The notes beneath the pieces are model-generated. The model worked only from the letters and a program-made list of their open reading frames with translations. It was not told where the DNA came from and did no database searches. The position numbers and the translations under genes were made by a program. A stretch of DNA of 64,000 bases from an uncultured Clostridia bacterium. Lineage in GTDB: Bacteria; Bacillota; Clostridia; Oscillospirales; Oscillospiraceae. Of this stretch, positions 26,317 to 35,582 are shown in pieces. How positions within the stretch are numbered: the first letter of the stretch is position 1; each line of letters opens with the position of its first letter. Location of the stretch: contig CALADI010000022.1 of NCBI GenBank assembly GCA_937890525.1, positions 43,865 through 107,864 on the forward strand, given 5' to 3'.

Positions 26317-28116
26317 TTACACCACCTTGATCACTTCGCCGGGAGTAATGCCGTTTTCGTTGAAGCTGTCCACGCAGACGTAATATTCCTGACCTTTAAT
26401 TAAGGTGGTCAGCTTCACTTCATCTGCCCCGTAGACCATCCAGCTCATATAGAGCTTGTCCGGGGCAATGCCGTAGCGCACATTACAGCCCTGCGCATTT
26501 TCAATATGCTGCCAGGAAATAACCGCTTCAAGATCGGTGATTCTTTCAGCCTTTGCCTGTACAGCGGCACACCTTTCACCGCTGCCGTTGCCGAAGACCC
26601 GCAGGCCGGAAATACGCATGACCTGCCCATAGGGCAGTTCCCCGCCGGTCACACGGATGAAACGGGTGGAAATTCCCTCCGGGTATTCATAATAGCCATT
26701 GGAGCTTTCCCGGGAGACTTCTTCCAGCATCGTCCAGTTCTCTCCATCCCGGCTTGCCTCAATGGTGTAGTGGGAAATCTGGGGCGCAAGCTCTATGCGG
26801 CGGTCACCCCGGTCGCTGCCGTATTCCTCTGGGGGGAATTCGGGCGACAGGGCTTCATCCGCAAAATTCACCTGGATCGCCCGGACATCCTCTGCCTTTC
26901 CCAAGTCCACACAGAGCCACTCCCCCGGTTCGGCGGTATCGGCGCTCCACCAGCTGCGGATATCCTCGTTCACCGCCAGCTCCGGACGCTCTCCGGAGGA
27001 AGCAGTGGTCTTTTTGTTGTAGCTTAAAAGCATCCATTTGGGCTGCTGAGCAGCGGCATCGAATTTCCCATTAGGAACCTCATGGGGATAGTCGGCGAAA
27101 TTCTGATTGCAGAACATTACACCGTCCTCATCGAAGCCCGCGGGGAACAGTCCAATCCGCCGCTCAAAATCGTGATTGATGCTGATGCGCATGGTGGAGG
27201 CATGCCAGTAATTGCCGTAGGCATCCGCAATGGTACTGCCGTGACCCGCTCCGGTGATGAAGCCGCCGGGCTTGCTGGAATAGGGATTGCTCTTTTGCAG
27301 CGTGAAGGGACCAAGCGGGCTGTCGCCCACATACACACCGTCGGCATAGGTATTGTACTGGGTGCCGGGGCAGGCGTATTGCAGATAGTATTTTCCATCA
27401 TGTTTGGTCATGAACGCCCCCTCGATATAGGGCTTGCCAGCAGAGAGGAACATGGCTGTCATGGCTTCGGCAGAGTAGCCACCTAAAGTTTCCATACCGG
27501 CAGGAAATTCAATACGCTGGGTTTCCGGATTAAACATAGCTTTCAGGTGCTGGTAGACAACGCTGTTTTCCTTATCGGAAACGCCGTTGTCGCCGGGCCG
27601 CTCGTAACCCAATTCCGATTCCCTGCCATAGATCAGGGGCACCTTTTCTCCAATGGGCATCATCGTTTCCGGATCCATCTCAATGCCCCAGATAGGCTCT
27701 GTATTCGTGCAGCCCCAGTAGAGATACACCCTTCCGTCATCATCCTGAAACAGGTCGGGATCCCAGAAAGGAAACGGTGCACTGACCTGTTCAAATCTCT
27801 CCGTCAGCGGATCACGGGTGCGAAGTATGGGGCAGTTGACATTACGACGAGAGGCGCAAAAATACATGTAATCTCCCACCTGCCGCACGTCCGGAGCGTA
27901 ATCGTAAATCAGCAGATCCGGCACTGCGTGGAATTCCCAGTTCAGAAGATCCTTGGAATACCAGAAGCCTGCGCTCATGGATACAAAAGCGTAATAGATG
28001 CCTTTGAAGAAAATCAGGGTGGGGTCAGCGCCCTCCCGGTGGGCAAGGCGCTTTCCCGCGTTCATATGAGAATACCGATGCCCCAGATCAAGGGGATTGC
28101 AATATGTTGACTTCAA
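26317..28116 (-). CDS. GH43 enzyme with discoidin-type and fibronectin-like domains
   Basis: About 599 residues: an N-terminal GH43 five-blade propeller (KSTYCNPLDLGHRYSH, REGADPTLIFFKGIYYAF with the first Asp, FPFWDPDLFQDDDGRVYLYW, then the acid Glu in YIEGAFMTKHDGKYYL), an F5/8 type C-like sandwich (about 350-500) and a C-terminal fibronectin type III-like domain. No signal peptide is visible. It likely removes arabinofuranose, xylose or galactose from oligosaccharides. I start at TTG 28116 behind AAAGGTGAGG; GTG 28128 lies within that site. It sits in the operon between a hydrolase remnant and the epimerase. Confidence 0.85.
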   Translation of the reverse strand: MKSTYCNPLDLGHRYSHMNAGKRLAHREGADPTLIFFKGIYYAFVSMSAGFWYSKDLLNWEFHAVPDLLIYDYAPDVRQVGDYMYFCASRRNVNCPILRTRDPLTERFEQVSAPFPFWDPDLFQDDDGRVYLYWGCTNTEPIWGIEMDPETMMPIGEKVPLIYGRESELGYERPGDNGVSDKENSVVYQHLKAMFNPETQRIEFPAGMETLGGYSAEAMTAMFLSAGKPYIEGAFMTKHDGKYYLQYACPGTQYNTYADGVYVGDSPLGPFTLQKSNPYSSKPGGFITGAGHGSTIADAYGNYWHASTMRISINHDFERRIGLFPAGFDEDGVMFCNQNFADYPHEVPNGKFDAAAQQPKWMLLSYNKKTTASSGERPELAVNEDIRSWWSADTAEPGEWLCVDLGKAEDVRAIQVNFADEALSPEFPPEEYGSDRGDRRIELAPQISHYTIEASRDGENWTMLEEVSRESSNGYYEYPEGISTRFIRVTGGELPYGQVMRISGLRVFGNGSGERCAAVQAKAERITDLEAVISWQHIENAQGCNVRYGIAPDKLYMSWMVYGADEVKLTTLIKGQEYYVCVDSFNENGITPGEVIKVV

Positions 28117-28168
28117 ATAAATCCTCACCTTTCATTCGGAAAGAAATTTCAAAATCTGCCGCTCCATC

Positions 28169-28354
28169 TCAGGGCACCACGCTCCCCTGCAGCGGATTCC
28201 CTTCCAGCAAAGACACATGTTCCATGCTGTAAGCCGCAGTATTTCCCTCTATTTTTCCCATGCGAATATCCCCGAGGCTTTTAAACGGCCCGAAGTTGAA
28301 GCGGTAGCCAATAAACAGCCACTCCACCAGAAAAAATGCGGCAACGCAAATCAA
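28169..28354 (-). pseudogene. N-terminal fragment of a membrane-anchored SGNH hydrolase
   Basis: The 61-codon frame has a signal anchor (VAAFFLVEWLFIGYRFN), then FGPFKSLGDIRMGKIEGNTA and LLEGNPLQGSVVP, matching the region just before the nucleophile block of anchored clostridial SGNH proteins. The frame stops exactly where the GxS block should begin. No start stronger than TTG is found, though AAAGGTGA lies upstream. The remaining 180 or more residues are missing. It is probably inactive. It lies between the GH2 and GH43 genes. Confidence 0.5.
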
Positions 28355-28395
28355 AATTATGATCCATTCACCTTTTCTTTTTGGTTTCTATGTTC

Positions 28396-30576
28396 TCACA
28401 CCTTCTTGTATTGCTGGAGAATCCGATTCAGCTGCTTCACTGCCTGCTCATCGGCGCCTGACTGCTTGAGAAGCGAAATCAGAGTCATTCTGCCCATCAT
28501 CCGCTGGAGAGCGGGATTGTCCTTCACCACATCCGCCACATCTCCCCGGCCAGAAGCACCCTGGGCCATCATGGCATCGATCACCGCACCCGCTTCCGGA
28601 TTTGCGCGGATATCGGCCAGCTTGTCGGCAACAGAATAATACTCCGGATCAATCTCGTCGGCATCAAACCAGTTGATCACCGGGGCAGACGCCACCATCC
28701 GGTACTCCGGATTCGGCTCACTGACCTTGCGGACAAGAATGACACTGTGGCAGTCACCGGAGGAGGCGTGAATGGAATGCTCGCCGGAAATCGGCACCTG
28801 GAACCGGAACACGAATTTCCCCGTCTGGGTCTCAAAGGGCTTTCCGTCCACGCTCAGGGTCACTTCCGTCTGATTGGAGTACACCTTGATTTCCGTGACA
28901 GGCTCCGGGCGATCCACATATCTTCCCCCCGCGATGTGGACGAAGGGCTCCTTTTTGTTCCAATGGGCTTTGTAAAGGTAGAAAGCATCCTTCTTGGTCT
29001 GCCGGTCAAAGGTCACCAGGCCCTTCTGGTTCTCGCCGTGCTTGCCGCCCTCGTCCCGTCCGTCGGCGGCAAAGTCAAAGATATTCCAGATGTGGGTGGC
29101 CCACAGCCAGGGCCGCGCCTCAATCATATCCAGCATGTGCTCATGGTACACTGTCTGATAGCTCTCGGTATAGTCGCCCTTTTCCGGGTTCGGGGACTGA
29201 TATTGGGGATTGGCATCGGCACCGTATTCGGAAAAACCAATGCAGCGGTCAGGGTACTTGGCGTGGTACTCGTCAAAGAACTCGTCATTCTCTTCCAGTT
29301 CCCCCAGGTACCAGCCAAAGTACAGATTGTAGCTGTTCACATCAGGGATTTCCAGAATGGGGCTGTCAATCTCCAGCATGAACACATTAGCCATGGTGGT
29401 AGGGCGGGTACTGTCCAGCTTGTGGCACAAGTCATTCAGCGCCCGGTGATTTTCCAGCAATTCCTCAGTCACCGCGCTGGCAGCGGTAATTTCATTGGAA
29501 AGGCCCCATACAGCAATGGAGGGGTGATTGTAATTCTGCACCACCAGCTCCTCCATCTGGGAAAGGGTATTGGCTCTGCCGTTTTTCATATGCATGGTGA
29601 TGTAGGGAATCTCCGCCCAGACCACCATACCGTATTCATCACACAGGTCATAGAACTCCTGGGCGTGCTGGTAATGGGCAAGCCGCAGGGTATTGCAGCC
29701 CAGCTCCCGGATGATCTCCATATCCCGTCTGTGGTGCTCGATTGTCAGGGCATTGCCCACGCCCTTGCAGTCCTGATGCCGGGAACCGCCCCGGAGGGGA
29801 TAGATCCTGCCATTCAGGATAAAGCCCTTCTGAGGGTCAATCTCAAATTTGCGGCAGCCAAAGCGGGTTGAAACGCTGTCACCGCTGGGCAGGGTGGCAG
29901 TGGCTGTGTAAAGATAAGGGTCGTCGATTCCGTCCCACAGATGGACATGCTCAATGGCGAATTCTGCCTTGGCGTAACCGGCCACGCTGGGGACAGTAAC
30001 CACCTGACCCGCCGCTTCAATTGTAACAGATTCCGCTTTTGTTTGCCAGGTTTCCACGGTGACCACAGCGTTCTTTTCTTCCAGATTCACCACAGGGGTA
30101 ACCTTGATACCTGGGGTTCCGCAGTAGCCCAGTTCAAAATGGGAAGCGGGTACCACAATCAGATTCACCCCACGGTACAGTCCGCCGTAGAAGGTAAAGT
30201 CTGCCTTCTGGGGATAAACCCGGTCGTTATCGGAATTGTCCACGCTCACCACAAGGGTGTTGTTTTCTTTCAGATTCTCCAGCTTCACCCGGAAGGTGCT
30301 GTAGCCGCCCTCATGGCGGCAAATCTTCTCACCATTGAGCATCACCTCACAGGTGTGGGCAGCCCCCAGAAACTCCAGCCAGACCTCATCGCCCGGATTG
30401 GTCGCCGGTTTGGTCAGCTGCCGGGTATAATCGCAGGTACCCCGGTAGTAATCATTGCCGCCATCCTGACCGTCAACCGCGTTCCAGGTATGGGGCAGGG
30501 TGACAGTCTCGGCAGCATCCCCGGTGTTCCGCTTTGAGAACAGCCAATTGTCATGAATTGGGATAATTTTACGCAT
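28396..30576 (-). CDS. Glycoside hydrolase family 2 enzyme
   Basis: A 726-residue GH2 enzyme. The N-terminal jelly-roll has NWLFSKRN, LPHTWNAVDGQDGGNDYYRG and FYGGLYRGVNL. The barrel has LRGGSRHQDCKGVGNAL, the acid/base in IAVWGLSNEITAA (Glu near residue 360) and the nucleophile in IGFSEYGADA (Glu near 445). The acidic C-terminus has several helices not typical of the shortest members. Beta-galactosidase or beta-glucuronidase activity is likely. It is the first gene of the element 2 operon, divergent from the AraC-type regulator at 30653. ATG 30576 follows AAAGGAGTCCTTGTT. No signal peptide is present. Confidence 0.9.
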   Translation of the reverse strand: MRKIIPIHDNWLFSKRNTGDAAETVTLPHTWNAVDGQDGGNDYYRGTCDYTRQLTKPATNPGDEVWLEFLGAAHTCEVMLNGEKICRHEGGYSTFRVKLENLKENNTLVVSVDNSDNDRVYPQKADFTFYGGLYRGVNLIVVPASHFELGYCGTPGIKVTPVVNLEEKNAVVTVETWQTKAESVTIEAAGQVVTVPSVAGYAKAEFAIEHVHLWDGIDDPYLYTATATLPSGDSVSTRFGCRKFEIDPQKGFILNGRIYPLRGGSRHQDCKGVGNALTIEHHRRDMEIIRELGCNTLRLAHYQHAQEFYDLCDEYGMVVWAEIPYITMHMKNGRANTLSQMEELVVQNYNHPSIAVWGLSNEITAASAVTEELLENHRALNDLCHKLDSTRPTTMANVFMLEIDSPILEIPDVNSYNLYFGWYLGELEENDEFFDEYHAKYPDRCIGFSEYGADANPQYQSPNPEKGDYTESYQTVYHEHMLDMIEARPWLWATHIWNIFDFAADGRDEGGKHGENQKGLVTFDRQTKKDAFYLYKAHWNKKEPFVHIAGGRYVDRPEPVTEIKVYSNQTEVTLSVDGKPFETQTGKFVFRFQVPISGEHSIHASSGDCHSVILVRKVSEPNPEYRMVASAPVINWFDADEIDPEYYSVADKLADIRANPEAGAVIDAMMAQGASGRGDVADVVKDNPALQRMMGRMTLISLLKQSGADEQAVKQLNRILQQYKKV

Positions 30577-30603
30577 AACAAGGACTCCTTTTGTTAAAAA
30601 GAC

Positions 30604-30632
30604 TTGAAAAAGAATGATTTTTCACTTATGAT
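30604..30632 (+). promoter_or_regulatory. Promoter of the element 2 AraC gene
   Basis: TTGAAA at 30604-30609 and TATGAT at 30627-30632 with exact 17-base spacing. The ATG is 21 bases after the -10. Confidence 0.7.
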
Positions 30633-30652
30633 ATAGGAAAGGGGGGATTTCC

Positions 30653-31855
30653 ATGGATATACAGCAGAATCTGGAGCTGTTCCGGGAGCTGATGCTCTGC
30701 GACGGAAATATCTACAGCTGGAGCTATGACGCGTCCGGAGAATTGATCTTCTCCAATTGTCCGGATCAGGCTGTATTTGCCGCGGCCTTTGAGGTATTCG
30801 GATGCCTAAAAAAGATGCTGAAGCTCGGGTCAGAGCGGGATACCCCCATTTTCTTAAGCAGCGATACCGGTCTTATCTGGGGTGCGGCCTTTGAGAAATC
30901 GAAAAATGTGCTCTATCGGTGCCATGTGATCGGGCCGGTATTCTATTCTAATGCCTCCGCGAACAGCATCTATCGGGGCTTTCGATCCAAAGATTTCGGC
31001 GGCTACAGCGCGGCATGGCTTCGCAACTTTTATGAGGCGATCTATCGGGTCCCGTCCAGCCAGTATACCATCTTCTCCAGAAACTTAAGGATGCTCCACT
31101 ACTGCGTTACCCACCAACGCATCGAAATCAGCGATGTGTTTGTGGATGACATTCAGACACTTTCCGCTGCGAATCATCGGAAACCAACGGATCGCCATCG
31201 GGTGTACAGTGCAGAAAGGGCCATGCTGGAAATGGTCAGGCTGGGAGATATGAACTACAAAGAAGCGCTGAATGCCTCCATGAACATTTCGGACGGCGTC
31301 AAAATCAATGTCAAAGACCCGATGCGTCACGCAAGGGGCAGCGCCATTGTGTTCTGCTCCATTGTCTGCCGGGCCGCTATCGAGGGGGGACTCAGCCCGG
31401 AGGAAGCCTACTCTCTGGGGGATGCCTATATTCAAAGTGCACTGGACGCCCACACCATTGATGAAACCTCCACCATCTGCATGAGTATGTACGATGATTT
31501 TGTCCGCCGGGTTCACCGGACCCGGGAAAACCCAAAGTATTCCGAGCCCATTCAGCGATGCTGCAATTATATCGAAATGAACATCGACCGAAATATTTAC
31601 GCTCAGGAACTGGCAGATCTGGTCGGATATTCCGTAACCTATTTCACCCGGCGCTTTCGGGAGGAAACAGGTTTCGGCATCAGCGATTATGTAAAGGCTG
31701 CCAGAATCGAACGGGCAAAAATCCTTCTCGAAACATCAGAAAATTCGGTGCAGGAGATTTCTGAAAAAATTGGGTTCACAACCCGCAATTATTTTACCAA
31801 GTGCTTCCGGGAAATTACCGGTATGACACCGGTGGAGTACCGCAACAGAAAATAG
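30653..31855 (+). CDS. AraC-family regulator of the element 2 sugar operon
   Basis: A 400-residue AraC-type activator with a long N-terminal sensor (DIQQNLELFRELMLC start; an unusual PocR-like region) and the C-terminal double helix-turn-helix: YAQELADLVGYSVTYFTRRF and VQEISEKIGFTTRNYFTKCF with the ending MTPVEYRNRK. It probably binds a sugar and regulates the divergent GH2 promoter. The ATG at 30653 has AAAGGGGGG. A strong terminator follows the stop. It is not a close copy of the element 1 regulator (the sensors differ), although both have the same place in their elements. Confidence 0.88.
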   Translation: MDIQQNLELFRELMLCDGNIYSWSYDASGELIFSNCPDQAVFAAAFEVFGCLKKMLKLGSERDTPIFLSSDTGLIWGAAFEKSKNVLYRCHVIGPVFYSNASANSIYRGFRSKDFGGYSAAWLRNFYEAIYRVPSSQYTIFSRNLRMLHYCVTHQRIEISDVFVDDIQTLSAANHRKPTDRHRVYSAERAMLEMVRLGDMNYKEALNASMNISDGVKINVKDPMRHARGSAIVFCSIVCRAAIEGGLSPEEAYSLGDAYIQSALDAHTIDETSTICMSMYDDFVRRVHRTRENPKYSEPIQRCCNYIEMNIDRNIYAQELADLVGYSVTYFTRRFREETGFGISDYVKAARIERAKILLETSENSVQEISEKIGFTTRNYFTKCFREITGMTPVEYRNRK

Positions 31856-31862
31856 TCCGAAA

Positions 31863-31893
31863 GGTGCCTGCCGTTATTTGCAGGCACCTTTTT
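31863..31893 (+). terminator. Terminator of the AraC gene
   Basis: GGTGCCTGC pairs with GCAGGCACC and is followed by TTTTT. It separates convergent genes. Confidence 0.85.
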
Positions 31894-31899
31894 CGGTAT

Positions 31900-33408
31900 T
31901 TACACTTCTACCCCGTTTTCCCGGGCAGTTTCCAGAATGCCCTCTTTCTTTTTCTCGATGATCCGCTTCTGAACCTTGACCATCTCTTCCTTGGTCAGCT
32001 TGCAGTTCTTCATCGCGATCAGCGTCACAGCCCAGCCGATCAGGGGCAGCCCCACATACACGGCCATCGTGACCCAGAAAACCCGGTTGGTTGCCGGATC
32101 ACCAGGCTGGGGAGGTGTGCTGCTGGTATACCCGCAGACCATGATCGCAAGGCTTGCCAGCAGAGCGCCGCAAGAGGAAATGATCTTGTCGATCAGGCTG
32201 TATGTGCCGGAGATGACCGCAGGGATGTACTTGCCGGAGCGGTCCAGCTCATAGTCAATGATATCCGCCATGAAGGAAGTATTCGCAGTGGTAACACACA
32301 TTTTCGCAGAGTTCAATCCCAGCGTAAGCAACACATGCACAACCATCGGCAGTCCCAGAACCGCAACGGACTCGGTACCCACGGTATAGCGCAGGACGAC
32401 CATAAACACGAGCTGTACCACAGAAAGCACCATGCAGGCCTTGGTCCAGTTGACGATGGCCTTCATGCTGCCGTGCTTACCTGCGTACTTACCGCCGATA
32501 AACGCAAAGATGATGGAAGGAAGCATGCCGATCATGCTCAGGATAGATGCCAATCCCATGTTGCCGATCAGAACACCGCTCATCAGAGTCGTGATGACCG
32601 ACTGGGTCATGGTGATCTGCGCCACTTTATCCGACGCCTGAGCCGCAATGTAGCTCTGCAGGGGCTTGTTGCTCTTGAGCACGGCGACCATATCCTTGAT
32701 CTTCAGGGGCTTGTGCTGACCGATGCCCCGGTAATACTCCGGCTTATCAAAGGCGGAAATACCGATGCAGACCATGACTACGCCGAAGGCGCCCATCGCC
32801 AGACAGATCCGAACCGCCATAGACAGGAAAATCTGATTGAACTGCATACCTGCCATGGGCAGCACAAAAACAGGAAGCGCAACGCTCAGGGAAACCGGGA
32901 TCAGATAGTTGAATGCAGTAATGATAACGCCCATCATAGGACGCTGCTTGGGGTCATTGGTCATGATCGCAGGAAGGGTCTGAGCGGTCATGTTGGTAAT
33001 GGTGTAGCCGATGACATACAGCACATACAGCGCCACAAATACCACACCATTAAAGCCCTTCGAGGACATTCCATCAAACATCAGCCACAGTGCCAATGCT
33101 TCGATGGCAAAGCCTCCGGCGATCATAATCCGAAGCTTTCCAAATTTTGTGTCTACCTTGTCATAAAGAAGTGCCAGCAGCGGATCGGTAATTCCGTCAA
33201 GAATACGGGTGCAGGTCAGCACCACGCCGATCACAGCAGCAGTCATGCCGAATCCGATCATACCGGCATAGTTTGCGTATCCGATCAGGCTGTACACGCT
33301 CATTCCCACAAAAGCATTGCAGGAATACAGGATGATTTGCCAGAGCTTTGCTCTGCGGTATTGAACGCCGTCGATCTCACTCTGGGTGGGTTTTCTGGTC
33401 TTTGCCAT
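31900..33408 (-). CDS. GPH-family sugar symporter
   Basis: A 502-residue membrane protein with about twelve helices of the GPH/MFS family. Marks are VVLTCTRILDGITDPLLALL in helix 2, the loop DKVDTKFGKLRIMI, and the second-half loop GGKYAGKHGSMKAI. A basic, coiled C-terminus (KVQKRIIEKKKEGILETARE) is typical of the group. It should import a pentoside, rhamnoside or oligosaccharide with a cation. ATG 33408 has GAGGAAAATAC. It faces away from the GH1 gene at 33623 and shares a 214-base intergenic region with it. It may be regulated with that gene. Confidence 0.86.
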   Translation of the reverse strand: MAKTRKPTQSEIDGVQYRRAKLWQIILYSCNAFVGMSVYSLIGYANYAGMIGFGMTAAVIGVVLTCTRILDGITDPLLALLYDKVDTKFGKLRIMIAGGFAIEALALWLMFDGMSSKGFNGVVFVALYVLYVIGYTITNMTAQTLPAIMTNDPKQRPMMGVIITAFNYLIPVSLSVALPVFVLPMAGMQFNQIFLSMAVRICLAMGAFGVVMVCIGISAFDKPEYYRGIGQHKPLKIKDMVAVLKSNKPLQSYIAAQASDKVAQITMTQSVITTLMSGVLIGNMGLASILSMIGMLPSIIFAFIGGKYAGKHGSMKAIVNWTKACMVLSVVQLVFMVVLRYTVGTESVAVLGLPMVVHVLLTLGLNSAKMCVTTANTSFMADIIDYELDRSGKYIPAVISGTYSLIDKIISSCGALLASLAIMVCGYTSSTPPQPGDPATNRVFWVTMAVYVGLPLIGWAVTLIAMKNCKLTKEEMVKVQKRIIEKKKEGILETARENGVEV

Positions 33409-33622
33409 GTATTTTCCTCCTCGTTTTTCGCCCTCAGGCTTTATTCGATGTTATCATATCGGACGATCCTATTCTTGAACAGGCAATATCATGCGCTTTG
33501 GGATAATATTGTGCGCATGCAGGGAATAATGTTTGATTTCTGTACGGAATCGCATAATTTTACCTTTTTCCGCATTTTCTTTCATGTTACAATTTGAACA
33601 TCATAAAAAAGGAGCGATTATT

Positions 33623-34906
33623 ATGTCCAAGTTTTCGGAAAACTTTCTGCTGGGTGCCGCTACCGCAGCCCATCAGGTGGAGGGAAATAACACAAACTCC
33701 GACTGCTGGGCCCAGGAGCAGATGATCCATTCCACCTATAAGGAAAAAAGCGGCATTGCCTGCGACCATTACAACCGGTATGCGGAAGACATCAAGCTGA
33801 TGAAGGAAGCCGGTCTGAATGCCTATCGCTTCTCCATTGAGTGGGCGAGAATCCAGCCTGAGGAAGGCGTATTCGACGACGAGCAGATTGAGCACTATCG
33901 GAAGGTCATCCGCTGCTGCAGAGAAAACGGTATCGAACCGATTGTGACCCTCTTCCACTTCTCCAGTCCTGTCTGGCTCATCCGCAAGGGCGGCTGGGAA
34001 GCCGAGACCGTGGTGGAGGACTTTGAAAAGTATGTCACCTATGTCATCAAAGCCCTAGGCAACGAACTGAAGTATGTCTGCACCATCAACGAGGCCAATA
34101 TGGGCTTGCAGGTTGCCGCCATTTCCCGGCGCTATGCTATGATGGCAAAGAGAGCCGCCGAAGCTGCCGCCAAGAATGGAGGCGGAGAGGTTCAGATGGG
34201 TCTGAATATGCAGGCTATGATGGAGAATATGAAGGTTCAGGCTATGGAGAACGCGGAGATTTTCGGCACCCCCCAGCCCCACTGCTTCAATTTGGGCGGC
34301 AGTGAGCACAGCGACCAATTGACCATGAAATGTCATCAGGCCGCAAAGAAAGTCATTAAGGCTTTGTATCCTGAGATTCAGGTGGGTTTGACCCTGAGCC
34401 TTCACGATTTGCAGCCGGTAAAGGGCGGCGAAGCCAGAGCGCAGGAAACCTGGGCAGAGGAATTTACCCATTATCTTCCCTATATTCAGGGCGATGACTT
34501 TCTGGGTGTCCAAAACTACACCCGTACAATCGTAGGCGCTGAGGAGGATCTGCCTGTGCCCGATGGTTCCGAGTGTACCCAGATGGGCTATGAATACTAC
34601 CCTCAGGCTTTGGAGCATGTGATCCGCGCTGTGTCGAAAGACTTCAAGGGCAATCTGATGGTCACGGAAAATGGCGTTTCCTGCGACGATGATTCCCGCC
34701 GTGTGAATTTCATTAACATCGCCACCGACGGTGTAGCCCGCTGCATTGCCGACGGCATCCCCGTAAAGGGCTACTTCTACTGGAGCCTAATGGATAATTT
34801 CGAATGGCAGATGGGCTACCGGATGCGCTTCGGTCTGATTGCTGTCAACCGGGAAACCATGGAGCGTATGCCCAAGGAAAGCTTGTATCATCTGGGCAAG
34901 CTGTAA
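33623..34906 (+). CDS. Glycoside hydrolase family 1 (beta-glucosidase-like)
   Basis: A 427-residue GH1 enzyme, a little shorter than usual (440-480). The signature N-terminus FLLGAATAAHQVEGN, the acid/base in CTINEANMG (Glu near residue 156) and the nucleophile in LMVTENGVSCDD (Glu near residue 345) are present, as is FYWSLMDNFEWQMGY near the end. It should cleave beta-glucosides or beta-galactosides in the cytoplasm; 6-phospho specificity is not obvious. I start at ATG 33623 with AAAGGAGCGATT. A transporter diverges from it. A broken coding remnant follows. Confidence 0.9.
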   Translation: MSKFSENFLLGAATAAHQVEGNNTNSDCWAQEQMIHSTYKEKSGIACDHYNRYAEDIKLMKEAGLNAYRFSIEWARIQPEEGVFDDEQIEHYRKVIRCCRENGIEPIVTLFHFSSPVWLIRKGGWEAETVVEDFEKYVTYVIKALGNELKYVCTINEANMGLQVAAISRRYAMMAKRAAEAAAKNGGGEVQMGLNMQAMMENMKVQAMENAEIFGTPQPHCFNLGGSEHSDQLTMKCHQAAKKVIKALYPEIQVGLTLSLHDLQPVKGGEARAQETWAEEFTHYLPYIQGDDFLGVQNYTRTIVGAEEDLPVPDGSECTQMGYEYYPQALEHVIRAVSKDFKGNLMVTENGVSCDDDSRRVNFINIATDGVARCIADGIPVKGYFYWSLMDNFEWQMGYRMRFGLIAVNRETMERMPKESLYHLGKL

Positions 34907-34915
34907 TAGCATTCA

Positions 34916-35043
34916 GAAAGGATGCCTACCTCGCTCTTTCTGGGAAGTCTGCGTACCGTCATAATGTGTCCTACCCCGAATCCGCCGAGGTCGCAAAGCT
35001 CGCCGATTAGATCGATGAAGATCTGAAGAAATGCGCCCGCTGA
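34916..35043 (+). pseudogene. Unassigned coding remnant
   Basis: Right after the GH1 stop an open frame reads FRKDAYLALSGKSAYRHNVS, then YPESAEVAKLAD, a TAG, and IDEDLKKCAR before TGA. It looks like the C-terminus of some enzyme with one nonsense codon. I cannot name the family. Confidence 0.4.
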
Positions 35044-35061
35044 ATCTCCTCACGCAAAATG

Positions 35062-35092
35062 CCGCCGCAGGAAAAATCCTGCGGCGGTTTTC
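35062..35092. terminator. Terminator
   Basis: CCGCCGCAGGA-AAAA-TCCTGCGGCGG followed by TTTTC on the plus strand. It ends the GH1 transcript and also sits at the end of the minus-strand fragment to its right. Confidence 0.85.
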
Positions 35093-35392
35093 TTACTCTC
35101 TTGACCGCTGCACCTTATCTTCTATTTCCATGGCTTTCAGTATAATTTCCAACTGAAGACGGGTGTCCGGATCTTTCGGATTCACATCCAGTTCCCGTTC
35201 AATCCGGCTGATTCGATCCACCACCGTACTGCGGTGGATGTACAGCTCCTCCGCTGTCTGAGAATACGACATGCTGTTGCGAAGGAAGATCCGCAGCGTG
35301 TCCAGATAGGAAATTGGGCCGGTTTTATCATGCTTTATCAGATTCTGAAGCTGTTCTGAGAAATAGGCCTCTGCCGGTATCCTCAAAGTCAA
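35093..35392 (-). pseudogene. C-terminal HTH fragment of a PucR/CdaR-type regulator
   Basis: 99 codons with SYLDTLRIFLRNSMSYSQTA and LYIHRSTVVDRISRIERELD, the PucR-type C-terminal helix-turn-helix. The normal 300 to 400 N-terminal residues are absent. Just upstream another frame reads EYFDFEDTG, the usual preceding motif, so the remnant is both truncated and frameshifted. It may be the end of a lost carbohydrate diacid-type regulator. Confidence 0.65.
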
Positions 35393-35517
35393 AGTATTCG
35401 GTCGGCAGTACCATTGCTTCCCCGTCAGGTGATTCTAAATTGCTTCTCTGTTACCGGAATTGTATTGTTTTCGGTGATTATCTGTGTGTCTGCCCGGTGT
35501 TTTTCTGCATTGCTACC

Positions 35518-35546
35518 TTTACTTTTTGGGTACTTTATGTTACGAT
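35518..35546 (+). promoter_or_regulatory. Putative promoter of the element 2 recombinase
   Basis: TTTACT at 35518-35523 and TACGAT at 35541-35546, 17 bases apart, 36 bases before the ATG. A CATAACAT string at 35555-35562 also resembles a sigma-E -10 (CATACAAT); which one is used cannot be decided. Confidence 0.4.
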
Positions 35547-35582
35547 AGGAACACTAACATAACATAAATCGGGAGGGAGACC

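Noticed and set aside
31801..33597. 598-codon plus-strand ORF
   Set aside because: Antisense to the GPH transporter and overlapping a terminator; histidine-rich shadow of a membrane protein.
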